A DNA stretch of 64,000 nucleotides from Tepidibacter hydrothermalis (GTDB lineage: Bacteria; Bacillota; Clostridia; Peptostreptococcales; Peptostreptococcaceae). Location of the stretch: positions 1 through 64,000 of the forward strand of contig NZ_CP120733.1 in assembly GCF_029542625.1 (NCBI RefSeq). Direction: 5' to 3'. Shown here in pieces: positions 27,025 through 39,400 of the stretch. Both the position numbers and the translations under genes were made by a program. Below the pieces are notes generated by a model. It was not told where the DNA came from, searched no databases, and saw nothing but the letters and a program-made list of their open reading frames with translations. The first letter of the stretch is position 1; every line of letters starts with the position of its first letter.

Positions 27025-27735
27025 TTAGTATTCATATTCTTTATCTAGATCTCTATCGCTGTAATCATATTCGTATTCAGCACATTTATCATCATCTTCG
27101 TCGTATATGTATATTTGAATATCTTCTCTAAATTCATCTGTTATTTCATCACATACTTTATCTTCTATAAAGTCTCTGAAATCGGAATCATTACGGTCTC
27201 TCCAATATCTAGAAGTTCTATCAAAGTCTCCTTCCATTACAACCTTTATATCGTCATTAGAAAGTTGTGATACTTTATATTTAAATTCTAAAGTTCCATA
27301 TCCATCCCTATACCTATCGTAATCGTCATTAAGCTTATCTTCTAAATCATCAATATCATCGTCATCATCGTCATCATCATCGTTTTTAAGTCTTTCAATT
27401 TCAGCATCCTTAGCTTTAAGTTGATTTTTTAGCATTTCTATTTCAGAAGAGCTATTAGGGTATCCTAAACTTGAATCATTGTGCATATAAACAGTGTTAT
27501 TTCTATCATCCCAAGCAACATTTACTCCAAGGCTTTCTGATACATCTCTTAAAGGAACGTATACAGAACCTGCATATATGAACGGCTCATTTGAGAAGTT
27601 AAGTGTCTTTCCGTTTAAAGATACTTTTATGTTTGAGAAATAAGCTGTTATTGATCTAGAGTATCCACTTGAAAATGCTAGTGTTCCACACAGTAGTGTT
27701 AGTATGAATGTTAAGCATAAAATTCTTTTTTTCAT
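27025..27735 (-). CDS. Secreted protein with copper-amine-oxidase-like N domain and acidic C-terminal region
   Basis: 236 residues from ATG 27735 (AAAGGAGGT upstream; an in-frame ATG at 27765 lacks a site). A signal peptide (~1-22) is followed by one copper-amine-oxidase-N-like domain (~25-95; FIYAGSVYVPLRDVSESLGV, WDDRNNTVYMHND), a short coiled coil (EIEMLKNQLKAKDAEIERLK) and a run of seven Asp encoded by a GAT/GAC microsatellite (~27347-27382). The acidic C-terminal part ends DLDKEYEY. No catalytic motif is visible. The N domain resembles that of the deacetylase at 9.7 kb, so it may be a wall-associated adaptor. The function is unknown. Confidence 0.8.
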   Translation of the reverse strand: MKKRILCLTFILTLLCGTLAFSSGYSRSITAYFSNIKVSLNGKTLNFSNEPFIYAGSVYVPLRDVSESLGVNVAWDDRNNTVYMHNDSSLGYPNSSSEIEMLKNQLKAKDAEIERLKNDDDDDDDDDIDDLEDKLNDDYDRYRDGYGTLEFKYKVSQLSNDDIKVVMEGDFDRTSRYWRDRNDSDFRDFIEDKVCDEITDEFREDIQIYIYDEDDDKCAEYEYDYSDRDLDKEYEY

Positions 27736-27869
27736 TTTTTTACCTCCTTTAAAATTTCTATACATATAGGATATCGTAAAACTGTGCTATAATAAAAGGG
27801 TATTTTGAATTATTTTACATGAAAATATTGGGCAAAATTTGGGAATGTTTTTAGCTTGGTGGTTAATCA

Positions 27870-28074
27870 AAAAATATAACTTATTGAAATACCGCTACTT
27901 AGTTGACTTTTTCATAGAACTAATAAATTATGTCTTATGAAATATCCTAAAACTTCTGGAACTCCCTATGGTCAAACACAGAAGTTTTTTGACGGATATT
28001 TCAACGTCATAATTTAAGTTCCATAGGAAAAAGGCAACAAAAAAGTAGCTAACATTTAAATAAGCTATATTTTT
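27870..28074 (+). repeat. ~200-bp hairpin element, copy 8 (type II)
   Basis: Outer arm AAAAATATAACTTATTGAAAT pairs with ATTTAAATAAGCTATATTTTT. The core is AACTCCCTATGGTCAAACAC with CTTCTGG/CAGAAG flanks. It occupies most of the gap 27766-28116 between divergent genes. Confidence 0.86.
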
Positions 28075-28116
28075 AGTATAGTTGTTGATAAATTTAAAGA
28101 GAAAAAGGGTGAGAAT

Positions 28117-29478
28117 GTGAAGAAGATGGGTAGATTTTTATGTAGTTTAGTAACTGTAATGGTTTTGATTACAAATATTGCATTTGCTGATGATTTTGTT
28201 AAGAATGAGGAGTTTTTTAATGCTGTTAAGAACTATATAACGAAGAATTATGCTGGGGAAATTACTGATGATGAGCTTTATGATGCTGCTATTAAGGGTA
28301 TGTTTGAGAAGTTAGATAAGCACAGTATGTATATGGACAAGGAGACTAAAGAGAGTTTTAGTCAATCTGTTAGTGGAAAGATGTTTGGTATAGGAGCTTT
28401 GATAAATGCTAAAGATGGTAAGCTTAAGATTGTAGAACCTATAGAAGATTCTCCGGCTCAAAAGGCTGGTCTTATGCCTGGTGATATTATAGTTGCTATA
28501 GAAGATGAAAGGCTTGGAGAGATTAAGGATATTAGAGAAGTTATAGATAAGATAAAGGGTGAGAAGGGAACTAATGTCAATCTTACTATATCTAGAAGTG
28601 GAAAAGAATTTAAAGTAGATATAAAAAGAGATGAGATAAAGATAAAATCTGTTAAATATAGAGTAATAGAAGGAGATATTGGTTATATTAAGATATCTCA
28701 GTTTACAACTGATGTAGCAGATGAGGTACAAGTTGCTGTTGATAAGCTTAGAGAACAGGGTATTAAGAAGGCTGTTCTTGATTTAAGAGGAAATCCAGGA
28801 GGAAGTTTATCTGCTGTTGTTGAAGTATCTAAGCACTTTGTTCCAAAGGGTAAGGTTGTTATAGTTAGAGATGCGAAAGACAAGGTTATCAACCATTATT
28901 CTAAAGGCGAGGTTGCATTTGATAAATTGACTGTTTTAGTAGATGAGAATTCAGCATCAGCATCTGAGTTATTATCTGGAGCTATACAGGATACGAAGTC
29001 TGGAACTTTAATAGGTAAGACTACATACGGTAAGGGAACTGTTCAAACTGTTCTTCCTTTAAAGAATGGAGAGGGTATCAAGCTTACAATAGCAAAATAT
29101 TATCTTCCTTCTGATAGAAGTATAGATGGTACTGGTGTTACTCCTGATATAGATTGTGATAGATTCGATATAGATGTTGACAAGCTTATGGAACTTAATA
29201 AGGAAATGAAGTTATCTAAGGGAGATGCAGGTCTTGAGGTGTTGGCGGTTCAGGAGAGACTTGGAGCCATGGGATACGATATAAATGATCCTAAGGGAAT
29301 ATATCAAGATTCTACATTTAAGGCTGTAGAGAAGTTCCAAGCAGATAATGGTCTTTATGGATATGGAGTAGCAGACGTTACAACTTTAAATAAAATAAAT
29401 GAAGAATTTGTGAAATTTATGACTTCTGATAAAATGGACAAACAATTAAAAAAATCTATTGAAATATTAAATAAGTGA
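28117..29478 (+). CDS. ctpA: C-terminal processing protease (S41 family) with PDZ and peptidoglycan-binding domains
   Basis: A 453-residue secreted serine protease. Signal peptide (~1-24), N-terminal helical part with EDSPAQKAGLMPGDIIVAIE inside the PDZ domain (~85-165), then the S41 core with RGNPGGSLSAVVEV, SASASE (~279-284) carrying the catalytic Ser, and GKTTYGKG (~304) carrying the Lys of the Ser-Lys dyad. The C-terminal PG_binding_1 domain (~385-440; GLEVLAVQERLGAMGYD) would hold it on peptidoglycan. GTG 28117 with AAAGGGTGAG upstream is the start. It degrades or trims exported proteins by their C-termini; a specific substrate is not evident. Confidence 0.92.
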   Translation: MKKMGRFLCSLVTVMVLITNIAFADDFVKNEEFFNAVKNYITKNYAGEITDDELYDAAIKGMFEKLDKHSMYMDKETKESFSQSVSGKMFGIGALINAKDGKLKIVEPIEDSPAQKAGLMPGDIIVAIEDERLGEIKDIREVIDKIKGEKGTNVNLTISRSGKEFKVDIKRDEIKIKSVKYRVIEGDIGYIKISQFTTDVADEVQVAVDKLREQGIKKAVLDLRGNPGGSLSAVVEVSKHFVPKGKVVIVRDAKDKVINHYSKGEVAFDKLTVLVDENSASASELLSGAIQDTKSGTLIGKTTYGKGTVQTVLPLKNGEGIKLTIAKYYLPSDRSIDGTGVTPDIDCDRFDIDVDKLMELNKEMKLSKGDAGLEVLAVQERLGAMGYDINDPKGIYQDSTFKAVEKFQADNGLYGYGVADVTTLNKINEEFVKFMTSDKMDKQLKKSIEILNK

Positions 29479-29551
29479 TGATACAATAGAATAGTTATTT
29501 TAAAAAAGAAAATTTAAAAGCCTGACCCTGAGAGGGTGGTTTCTAATAAAT

Positions 29552-29590
29552 GGTAGGTCGCCCTTTCCTAGGGCGACCTACCCCTTTTTT
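29552..29590 (+). terminator. Strong terminator between ctpA and pyrG, possible pyrG attenuator
   Basis: A 12-bp GC-rich stem GGTAGGTCGCCC / GGGCGACCTACC (29552-29563 with 29571-29582), loop TTTCCTA, then CCTTTTTT. A small hairpin ACCCT/AGGGT (29526-29538) comes before it. In Bacillus pyrG a leader terminator with a C/U-rich 5' strand responds to CTP through slippage at a GGG start; here CGCCCTTTCC is present but no clear promoter with a GGG start is seen. So termination is well supported, attenuation is only possible. Confidence 0.85.
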
Positions 29591-29622
29591 AAGGAAAAAT
29601 TGAAATTTAAATAAATATATAA

Positions 29623-31242
<1,620 letters not shown>

Positions 31243-31245
31243 GTA

Positions 31246-31294
31246 AGAGCGATATATAATAGAAATTAATTTCTATTTATATCGCTCTTTTTTT
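31246..31294 (+). terminator. Rho-independent terminator after pyrG
   Basis: AGAGCGATATA pairs with TATATCGCTCT; an inner AATAGAAATT/AATTTCTATT stem extends it. A T-run of seven or more follows. Confidence 0.93.
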
Positions 31295-31324
31295 ATGCAT
31301 AAATTAAGATATGTTGTTTAAGCG

Positions 31325-31529
31325 AAAAATTGAGGCAATTAAAATAACGCTACTTAATCAACATTTTTATACAACTAGAGATTATACCTTATAAGATATA
31401 CTAAAACTTCTTAAACTCCCTATGGTCAAACAACGAAGTTTCTTGACGTATATCTTAACGGCATAATCTAAGTTGTATGGAAAAATATTAATCCAAAAGC
31501 AGCTAACATTATTAATTGCATCAATTTTT
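31325..31529 (+). repeat. ~200-bp hairpin element, copy 9 (type II)
   Basis: Outer arm AAAAATTGAGGCAATTAAAAT pairs with ATTATTAATTGCATCAATTTTT. The core is AAACTCCCTATGGTCAAAC with AACTTC/GAAGTT flanks. Confidence 0.86.
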
Positions 31530-31576
31530 TAGTTTGGTGGTTAGAGAGAAATAAAACTTATAGAAATGTCGTTATG

Positions 31577-31918
31577 TTACAAAATTTAGACGGATATTAT
31601 TGTTATTAGAATTTGAGTTATATTTTTACAAAATATAAAGAGTATTAAAGATTAAAAATTGGAAAATGGGTTGAAAAAATATGATAAATTTACCAAGGTA
31701 TAATTATCCTATAATATAGTAATTACAACCTATACAAGAAAAAAATAACAAATATATTACAAAAGAATTCTATTTTGTAATATATTTGTAATGGATTTTT
31801 TTCATTAATTAACATATAATTACTTTTGTAAGGATGTAAGAAAAATTATCCATGTAAATTGCAGGAAAACTTATATAATGTTACAAAAAAGTTACTTATT
31901 ATTACAAAAAGATTACAA
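31577..31918. promoter_or_regulatory. Ten TTACAA/TTGTAA boxes upstream of the first S-layer gene
   Basis: TTACAA starts at 31577, 31626, 31723, 31757, 31881, 31902 and 31913; TTGTAA starts at 31775, 31786 and 31826. Several are 11 or 21-22 bp apart. A perfect 17-bp inverted repeat (31748-31764 with 31773-31789, loop GAATTCTA) contains two of them. The region has no gene. AT-rich DNA yields such words by chance, but the phasing recurs upstream of the other two S-layer genes. Confidence 0.45.
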
Positions 31919-31932
31919 AGTAGCGTTGTTTG

Positions 31933-31961
31933 TTGACTGGAAAATTTTACAGTGGTATAAT
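31933..31961 (+). promoter_or_regulatory. Sigma-A-type promoter of the first S-layer gene
   Basis: TTGACT (31933-31938), spacer of 17, TATAAT (31956-31961). This is nearly perfect consensus, giving a leader of about 65-70 bases before the ATG at 32036. Confidence 0.85.
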
Positions 31962-32035
31962 TTTCATGAAGATTAAAGTAAATCCATTTTATATAATAAA
32001 TGGACATTTACATAAATTAAGGGAGGAATTATAGA

Positions 32036-35000
32036 ATGAAGAATACTAAAAAAGTTCTTTCAGTAGCATTAGCTGGTGCTTTAGCATTCGGATCTATGGG
32101 ATCTGCATTTGCAATGGACGCTAAGTTAACTGAAGGTATAGATAATCAAGACGTAGTAAAAGCTGTTGAGAAATTAAATGCATTAGATATAGTTAAAGGT
32201 ATGGAAGATGGAAAGTACCATGCAGAAGGAGAATTAACTAGAGCTCAATTCGCTAAAATGTTAGTTGAATCTTTAGGACTAGGATATACTGCAGAAATAA
32301 ATTCTACAAAGCCAGAGTTTAAAGATGTTGATGCATCTTGTGAATGGGCATGGGGATATATTAACACTGCTAAGCAACAAGGAATATTATCAGGATATCC
32401 AGATGGAACTTTCAAGCCACAAGCTAAAGTTTCTTACCCAGAAGCATTAACTATGCTTGTTAGAGCATTAGGATACCAAGATTCTTTTGTTAAAGGAAGC
32501 TGGCCAGGAAACTATATATCTAAAGCTACTGACTTAGATATTACAGATGATATTAAAATAGAAGGAACTTCAGTAAATAGAGGATCTGCAGCTATATTAG
32601 TAAGCAATACTTTAGATGCAGCAGTTATTAAGCAAGATACTTTCGGTGATGATAATAACTGGAAAGAAGTAGATGGAAAAATAATTAAAGGAACTAAATT
32701 AACTTTATTAGAAGATAAAAGAAATATAGTTAAGTATGAAGATGTTCAAGTTACAGGAACTCCAAATGTTGATACTGGAGTAAAAAAAGATCAAATTAAG
32801 TTAAGCAAAAAAGGAGATAACTTAGGAAACTTTGATGTAGATGCAGAAAAAGTTAACGTATCTAACTTATTAGGAGAAGGATTAAACGTATACTATGATG
32901 TTAATGAAAAAGAAGTAGTATATGTTGAGAAAGCTGATAAAGAATTCGCAACTTACTATGATATGATAGATGAAACTGAAACATTAAATAAAGATGAATT
33001 CTATTTAATCAAAGCTGACAAGAGTTTCAACATTGATGATGAAAATGTTAAGTACTATATAGATAACAAGTCAGTAGGTCAATCAGACTTTGAAAAAGAA
33101 GCTAAAAAAGGAAACTTATATGTTAAAGCTGTTGCTGATGAAAAAGGAAACATAGCAGTTGTAGAAGCTCAAAGATTTGAAACTAAAAACGGAGTTATAG
33201 TTGTTAAAGCTGATAAAGATTCTGTAACTTACTTCGACAGCACAGAGTCTACTAAAGAATTCAAAGCTAAAGACTATGATAAAGTTTCAGTTGTAGATAA
33301 TACTGGTAAAGCAATGAAGTTAGAAGATATAAAAGAAAATGATGTAATGTACATCAATGATAAGAACTTAAAAGGTAATGACTTAAAAGAAGCTGCTTCT
33401 AGTGATGAAGTTGCTCAAATAGTAGTTGTAAGAGATGTTGTTAAAGGTAAAGGACAATCTTGGGAAGCTACAGAGTTTGAAATAGATGGAAAAGATTATG
33501 ATGTTGTAAAAAATGCAACTACTGTATCTACAGATAAGAACAAAAATGTAGAAACATACACTTCATCTAAAGGTGAAAATATGTTAAATGATATTACTGC
33601 AGTAGATGGTGAAGTAATAGCATTAATGGATGCAAAAGGAGATATCAGACATATAACAACTGATGTGAAATCTACTTCTGATGATATGTATGGTATAATC
33701 ACTGGTGTAGATAAGAGATACAACGATGTATCTGTAAAAGTTCTTAATAAAGAAGGAAAAGAAGTTGAATATACATTAGATATAGATGGAGACGAATTAT
33801 ATGGATTCACTGCTGAATCTCAAATAACTCATGAGACAGTATCTGGTGAAGCTGATGGTTTATATGACTTCGTTAAATACACTGTAAATAAAGATGGAAA
33901 GATAGATTCTTTAGTTAGATTAGGAAATGTTGCAAAAGCTAATCCAAAAACAACTTCTGCAGCAATAACAACTCCTAAAAATGTTAAAGGACAAGATTCA
34001 GAAGTAACAGCTGATATGGCACTTGCTAAAGGAGATATATCTAAATCAAGTATTAAATTTGATGGTAAAGGTAGTTATGCTGTTGAAGAAGATGTAGTAG
34101 TATTTGACTACACAGAAGGATATACAAGTGCAGAAACTGCAATTAACGATGCATCAGATGCTGAAATAGTTAAGTGGGCTGATATAGTAGATAAAACTGC
34201 TACAGGAGCTAAAGCTATTTATGCATTAGATGATAATAATGTTATTCAAGCAGTAGTATTTATTGATGGATTTGAATCTCTTGAAGATGATGGTATCGGT
34301 GGATATATTAAAGCTGTTAAAGTTAAAGATGGCGATAAGTATCTTGATGTAATACTTGAAGGATCTGACAAAGTAGAGAGAATAGAATTAGAAGGAACAT
34401 ACTCAACTTCTGCATTTGAAGCTCTTTCACAAACAGCTCAAATATTCAAGAAAACTTCTTCAGGAAAGATAAAAATAGATACAGACACTAACTACAGTGA
34501 ATTTACAGGAAAAGTAATTAAAGTAGATGGAAAATATGTAACAGTTAAGAACTTAAGTAATACTGAACACACTTATAAGGTTGATGACACTATCTACTAT
34601 GAAAAAGATGATGATAGAACATACAGTGATTTAGATGAAAATGATTACGTAACTGTAATAGCTAAGAATGCAGATGCTAAAGCTGTTAAGTTATATGACA
34701 CAGATATGAAAAAATCAGGCGCAGAAGCTACTAAGTTCATAGGTGAAGCTGGTGGAACTAGAGATGCTTGGTTAGCATTAAATGGTGAAACTAATTCTGG
34801 AACTCCAGGAGAAGCTGAAGGTACAGTTTCTTATATTAATACTACAGATAATGAAATACAAATTGGTAATGATGTTTACCCAGTAGTTGGAGCAGCTAAA
34901 GTTGTTCTAGGTCAATTAAATCACGTATTTACTGGTGGTTTACCTACAACTGGAAATGCAATTTCATTAGATCTAGTTCTTAATAATGGTGAAGTAGTTG

Positions 35001-36238
35001 GATTTGAAAACATAGTTATTACTGCAGATGCAACTAAATTAGCAAGTGCAGTTGCAGTTACAGGTGTTGATACTGTTAAACTTTCTGCAAATTATGGAAG
35101 TAATTTAAGTCTAGCTCAGTTAGTTGATATTGACTTTGGAAGCCACAAAATAACTGGTAACGTAAGTGTTAATACAAGTGAATCAGGAACAATGACATTA
35201 ACAGGTTCTGCTAACCCAAGCATAACTAGAAACTTAACTGTTGATGCTCCAAATGCAACTATTAACAACAATGTAGTTGTAGGTAGAACAATAACTGTTA
35301 CAGATGTAGCAGCTGGTACATGGAATCAAAATGCAAAAGCTACTACATTAGTAGTAAGTGATGACGATGCTACAGTTAACATCAATGGAGAGGTAACTAC
35401 ATTAAATATAACAAATACTTCTAAAGTAACTATTTCATCTTCAGCAAAAGTTACTACAGCTAACATTAGTGGAGCTGCAGAAATAGTAGGAGCAAATAAA
35501 ATTGAAACTGCAGATGTAACTGTAGCAGGAGTTAAATTAGATAGTGCGCCTAAATCATTAGATTCACATGGTAATGATGTTAAAATTGGTGGATCAGATG
35601 TAACAAATGAAACATTAAAATTACAAGCAGCAACAGCAAAAGTAGTATTAGCTGAAGCAGAAATAGCAACATTAAAAGCAGCTAAGGACGAAGACCTTAC
35701 TAAAGCATCTAAAATAGCAGCATTACAAGAAGCAATTGATGCAGCTAAAACTGTTGATACAGCTGCAGATACAGCAGTAGCTGATTTAGACCAAGATGCT
35801 AAGGCTACAAAGGATTTAGTAGCTAGATTAGCTGTTGTACAAAAAGCTATAGGTGACGCTCAAACAGCTAAAGATGATGCTCAAGATGCGTATGATAAAG
35901 CACAAACAGATGCAGCAGATAAAGCAGCAGTAGAAGCAGAAGTAGCTAAGTATGCAACTACAGCAACAATAGCAAAGTCTGTAGGAGCAGGTGACACTAT
36001 AACAACAGATGTAATAAAAACTACATCACCTGTAAATGATCAAGTAACTGTAAAGGTTGCTAAAGGAACAGATGCTGAAGGTTATTTAACAGTAGAAGCT
36101 GATGGAGCAATCAAATTAACAAAACAAGCAGCAGCTGATGCAACTGAGAATACAGCAACAGTAAAAATAACACTTAAAAAAGGTGAGACAGAAAAAGTGG
36201 TAACTGTAACTGTAACTATTGAAAAGCAAACTGCTTAA
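32036..36238 (+). CDS. SLH-domain S-layer protein (1400 residues)
   Basis: A secreted surface-layer protein. The signal peptide has the cut site AFA|MDAK (MKNTKKVLSVALAGALAFGS start, shared with the other two S-layer genes). Three SLH-type units (~28-200) bind wall polymer: VKGMEDGKYHAEGELTRAQF, SGYPDGTFKPQAKVSYPEAL, then a weaker third. The body is mostly beta-rich and acidic. Residues ~1010-1180 look like a repetitive beta region (many short NITNTSKVTISSSAKVTT-like strands), followed by an Ala/Asp-rich helical stretch (~1195-1310) and a last beta domain (VTVKVAKGTDAEGYLTVEAD). A near-consensus promoter, GGGAGGA and a strong terminator indicate very high expression. The SecA-like motor follows. 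Confidence 0.9.
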   Translation: MKNTKKVLSVALAGALAFGSMGSAFAMDAKLTEGIDNQDVVKAVEKLNALDIVKGMEDGKYHAEGELTRAQFAKMLVESLGLGYTAEINSTKPEFKDVDASCEWAWGYINTAKQQGILSGYPDGTFKPQAKVSYPEALTMLVRALGYQDSFVKGSWPGNYISKATDLDITDDIKIEGTSVNRGSAAILVSNTLDAAVIKQDTFGDDNNWKEVDGKIIKGTKLTLLEDKRNIVKYEDVQVTGTPNVDTGVKKDQIKLSKKGDNLGNFDVDAEKVNVSNLLGEGLNVYYDVNEKEVVYVEKADKEFATYYDMIDETETLNKDEFYLIKADKSFNIDDENVKYYIDNKSVGQSDFEKEAKKGNLYVKAVADEKGNIAVVEAQRFETKNGVIVVKADKDSVTYFDSTESTKEFKAKDYDKVSVVDNTGKAMKLEDIKENDVMYINDKNLKGNDLKEAASSDEVAQIVVVRDVVKGKGQSWEATEFEIDGKDYDVVKNATTVSTDKNKNVETYTSSKGENMLNDITAVDGEVIALMDAKGDIRHITTDVKSTSDDMYGIITGVDKRYNDVSVKVLNKEGKEVEYTLDIDGDELYGFTAESQITHETVSGEADGLYDFVKYTVNKDGKIDSLVRLGNVAKANPKTTSAAITTPKNVKGQDSEVTADMALAKGDISKSSIKFDGKGSYAVEEDVVVFDYTEGYTSAETAINDASDAEIVKWADIVDKTATGAKAIYALDDNNVIQAVVFIDGFESLEDDGIGGYIKAVKVKDGDKYLDVILEGSDKVERIELEGTYSTSAFEALSQTAQIFKKTSSGKIKIDTDTNYSEFTGKVIKVDGKYVTVKNLSNTEHTYKVDDTIYYEKDDDRTYSDLDENDYVTVIAKNADAKAVKLYDTDMKKSGAEATKFIGEAGGTRDAWLALNGETNSGTPGEAEGTVSYINTTDNEIQIGNDVYPVVGAAKVVLGQLNHVFTGGLPTTGNAISLDLVLNNGEVVGFENIVITADATKLASAVAVTGVDTVKLSANYGSNLSLAQLVDIDFGSHKITGNVSVNTSESGTMTLTGSANPSITRNLTVDAPNATINNNVVVGRTITVTDVAAGTWNQNAKATTLVVSDDDATVNINGEVTTLNITNTSKVTISSSAKVTTANISGAAEIVGANKIETADVTVAGVKLDSAPKSLDSHGNDVKIGGSDVTNETLKLQAATAKVVLAEAEIATLKAAKDEDLTKASKIAALQEAIDAAKTVDTAADTAVADLDQDAKATKDLVARLAVVQKAIGDAQTAKDDAQDAYDKAQTDAADKAAVEAEVAKYATTATIAKSVGAGDTITTDVIKTTSPVNDQVTVKVAKGTDAEGYLTVEADGAIKLTKQAAADATENTATVKITLKKGETEKVVTVTVTIEKQTA

Positions 36239-36283
36239 TCAAATTTAAACAAAATTAATTAAAATATTAGTTTTTAACTAAAG

Positions 36284-36334
36284 AAAGACCCCATAGGTCT
36301 TGGGAGAAATCCCAAGTCCAAGGGGTCTTTTTTA
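36284..36334 (+). terminator. Double-hairpin terminator after the first S-layer gene
   Basis: Outer stem AAAGACCCC / GGGGTCTTT (36284-36292 with 36322-36330), inner hairpin CTTGGGA GAAA TCCCAAG (GNRA loop), then a T-run. Confidence 0.92.
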
Positions 36335-36441
36335 TTACATTTATTTTACATTATTACCAATCTTCTTTCCATTTCTCCAAAATAATGATAAAATGGTACT
36401 TGTGAAATAATACCATAAAGCTTTACATGGGAGGAAAATAT

Positions 36442-39400
36442 ATGGCTGATCTTTTTGGGGGGATTCTTAATTCTCACGACAAAAAAATAAAACAATTAGA
36501 AAAAAGAGCTAATAAGATAATAGGCTTAGAAGATAAATATAAAAACTTATCTGATGATGAGTTAAGGCTTAAGACTATAGAGTTTAAAAATAGATTACAA
36601 AGTGGAAATACTATGGATAGTATATTAGATGAAGCTTTTGCTGTTGTTAGAGAAGCTTCTTTTAGAGTGCTTGGAATGAAGCATTATGCTGTTCAGATAA
36701 TGGGAGGAATTGCACTTCATGAAGGTAATGTAGGTGAGATGAAGACGGGTGAGGGTAAGACTTTAGTTGCTACTTTACCAGCTTATCTTAATGGACTTAC
36801 TGGAAAAGGTGTATTCGTTATAACTGTTAATGATTATCTTGCTTCAAGAGATAGAGAAGAGATGGGACAAGTTCATGAATTTTTAGGACTTTCTGTTGGT
36901 CTTATCAAAAGAGGTATGATGCCAAAAGACAGAAAAGAAGCATATAGTTGTGATGTTATATATGGAACTAATAGTGAGTTTGGATTTGATTATTTAAGAG
37001 ATAATATGGCTACTGTTAAAGAACAGGTAGTTCAAACTAGAAGAAATTTTGCTATAATTGATGAGGTCGATTCTATACTTATAGATGAGGCTAGAACTCC
37101 TCTTATTATAAGTGGGGATTCTTACAGACCTTCTGAGTATTATATAACTGTTGATAGATTTGTAAAGTCTCTTGATAAAGAGGATTACGAAAAGGATAAT
37201 GAAAAAAGAACTATCAACTTATCAGAAACAGGAATAGATAAGGCAGAGAAGATATTTGGTCTTAAAAACTTTGCAGATACTAATAATACAGAACTTATAC
37301 ATCATATAAGACAAAGTCTTTATGCTAGTCATATGTTTGCTAAGGATAAAGATTATGTTATTAAAGATGGAGAGATTGTTCTTGTAGATAGATTTACAGG
37401 AAGATTAATGCCTGGAAGAACTCTTTCTAATGGTCTTCATCAAGCTATAGAGGCTAAAGAAAATGTAGAAATATCTAAAGAGAATAGAACTATGGGTATG
37501 ATAACTTATCAGAACTATTTTAAGATGTTTGCAAAGATTGCTGGTATGACTGGAACTGCTTATACTGATAGAAAAGAGTTAAAGTCTACTTATGGGGTAG
37601 ATGTACTATGTATTCCAACTAACAAGCCTATAAAGAGAGTTGATAACAACGATTTAGTGTTTGTTACTAAGAAGGCAAAGTTAGATGCTATATTTAAAGA
37701 GATAGAGAAAAGACATGCTGTAGGACAGCCTATACTTATAGGTACTACTTATATAGATGAATCAGAGGAGCTTAGTAAGCTTCTTAAGAAAAAAAATATC
37801 AAGCATAATATCCTTAATGCTAAGCAGGATGAAGGCGAGGCAGATATTATAGGGAATGCTGGTCAAATGGGAGCTATAACTATAGCTACTAATATGGCAG
37901 GTCGTGGTACTGATATTAAGCTGGGGGATGGCGTAGCTGATATTGGTGGATTATTTGTTCTTGGAACTGAAAGACATGATTCAAGAAGAATAGATAATCA
38001 GTTAAGAGGTCGTTCTGGACGTCAAGGAGATCTAGGAGAATCGCAATTCTATATATCTCTTGAAGATAGCTTATTTGACAAGGTTAAGCCAGAGGTTATG
38101 GAGAATATAAGAAAGATTGTAGAGAAGCTTGGTCTTAAAGAAGATGAGGCTATACAAGACAAGCTAGTTTCTCAAGCTATAGCAGGAGTTCAAGCTACTG
38201 TTGAGAGTATGACTTATAATATAAGAAAATCTACTCTTGAATTTGATCAAATACTTAACAAACAAAGAGAAACTATATATAATGAAAGAAACAAGATTTT
38301 AAATGGAGAAGATATGAGCTCATTTGTTAAGGATATACTAAAGGATGTAATTAATGATTTAGTGCAGTCTCATACATCTATGAGTCCTTATCCAGAAGAA
38401 TGGGATCTTAAAGGAATACAAGAGTATTTAAATAATCAGTTGTATTTTGATAATAAGATAAAATTTGATGATTTAACTGAACAAGAAATAGAAAATTTAG
38501 ACAAAAACGATATAATAGAAGATATATTAGAAGAAGCTTATAAAAATTATGAAGCTAAAGAGGAAATGATGGGTAGCACACAGCTTAGATATATTGAAAG
38601 ACTTACGCTTATGAAGTCTATTGATGAGAAGTGGGTAGATCATTTAGATACAGTTGAGCAAATGAGACAAGGTATTAACTTCCAATATGTAGGTGGACAA
38701 AGTCCTGTAAGAATATTCAATCAGGAAGCATTTAGAATGTTTGACGATATGCTAAGTGAGGTTAAAAGTCTTACTGTTAAGTCTTTATTTGTATTGACTG
38801 GTCTTAAGACTCAAATGGATAAAGAAGAAGTGATAAGAGAAGAAGAAAAAGCTGCTAAAATAGGTGAGTTAGAGGATAAATATAAGATAAATAGAAAACA
38901 TTTACCTAGAATTCCTGCTAATCAACCTAAAATAAGTTTGAATATAGATATAAATGCTACACAAGATGTAGAGGCAGATGTTATACTATGTTATATGGAT
39001 AATGGATTTGAGCAAAAGCTTGAAGGTCATGACAAGAAAATTATAATAAATGGAGTAGTTAAGATAGAACTTGATAAAGATGAGAATAAAGATGAGAATA
39101 AAGATTGGACTATAGGATGGCATCAATTAAAGGTTATTGTATCTGGTCAAGAATCTATGCGTATAGACTTTGTGGTTACAGAACCTGAGCATATAGATGA
39201 TAAGAATATGTTTAATGATATAAGATTCTTCTCTAATAAGTTATCTAATCTTAACTTTGAATTTAAGGTTCCTGGATGCAATGAAGATAAGTTATCTTGT
39301 TCTTTAATGTATAGTAGGGATGAAAGAACTAAGATGTCTTTTGATGTTCCTGTTAAAGATCAAGCTATAAAGGTGAAATTACCTAGACCATCTAATGGAT

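Noticed and set aside
29531-29545. AGGGTGG before pyrG, resembling the start of a T-box motif
   Set aside because: The following bases TTTCTAA do not match the T-box continuation (NACCGCG), no specifier hairpin is seen, and pyrG is not an amino acid gene.
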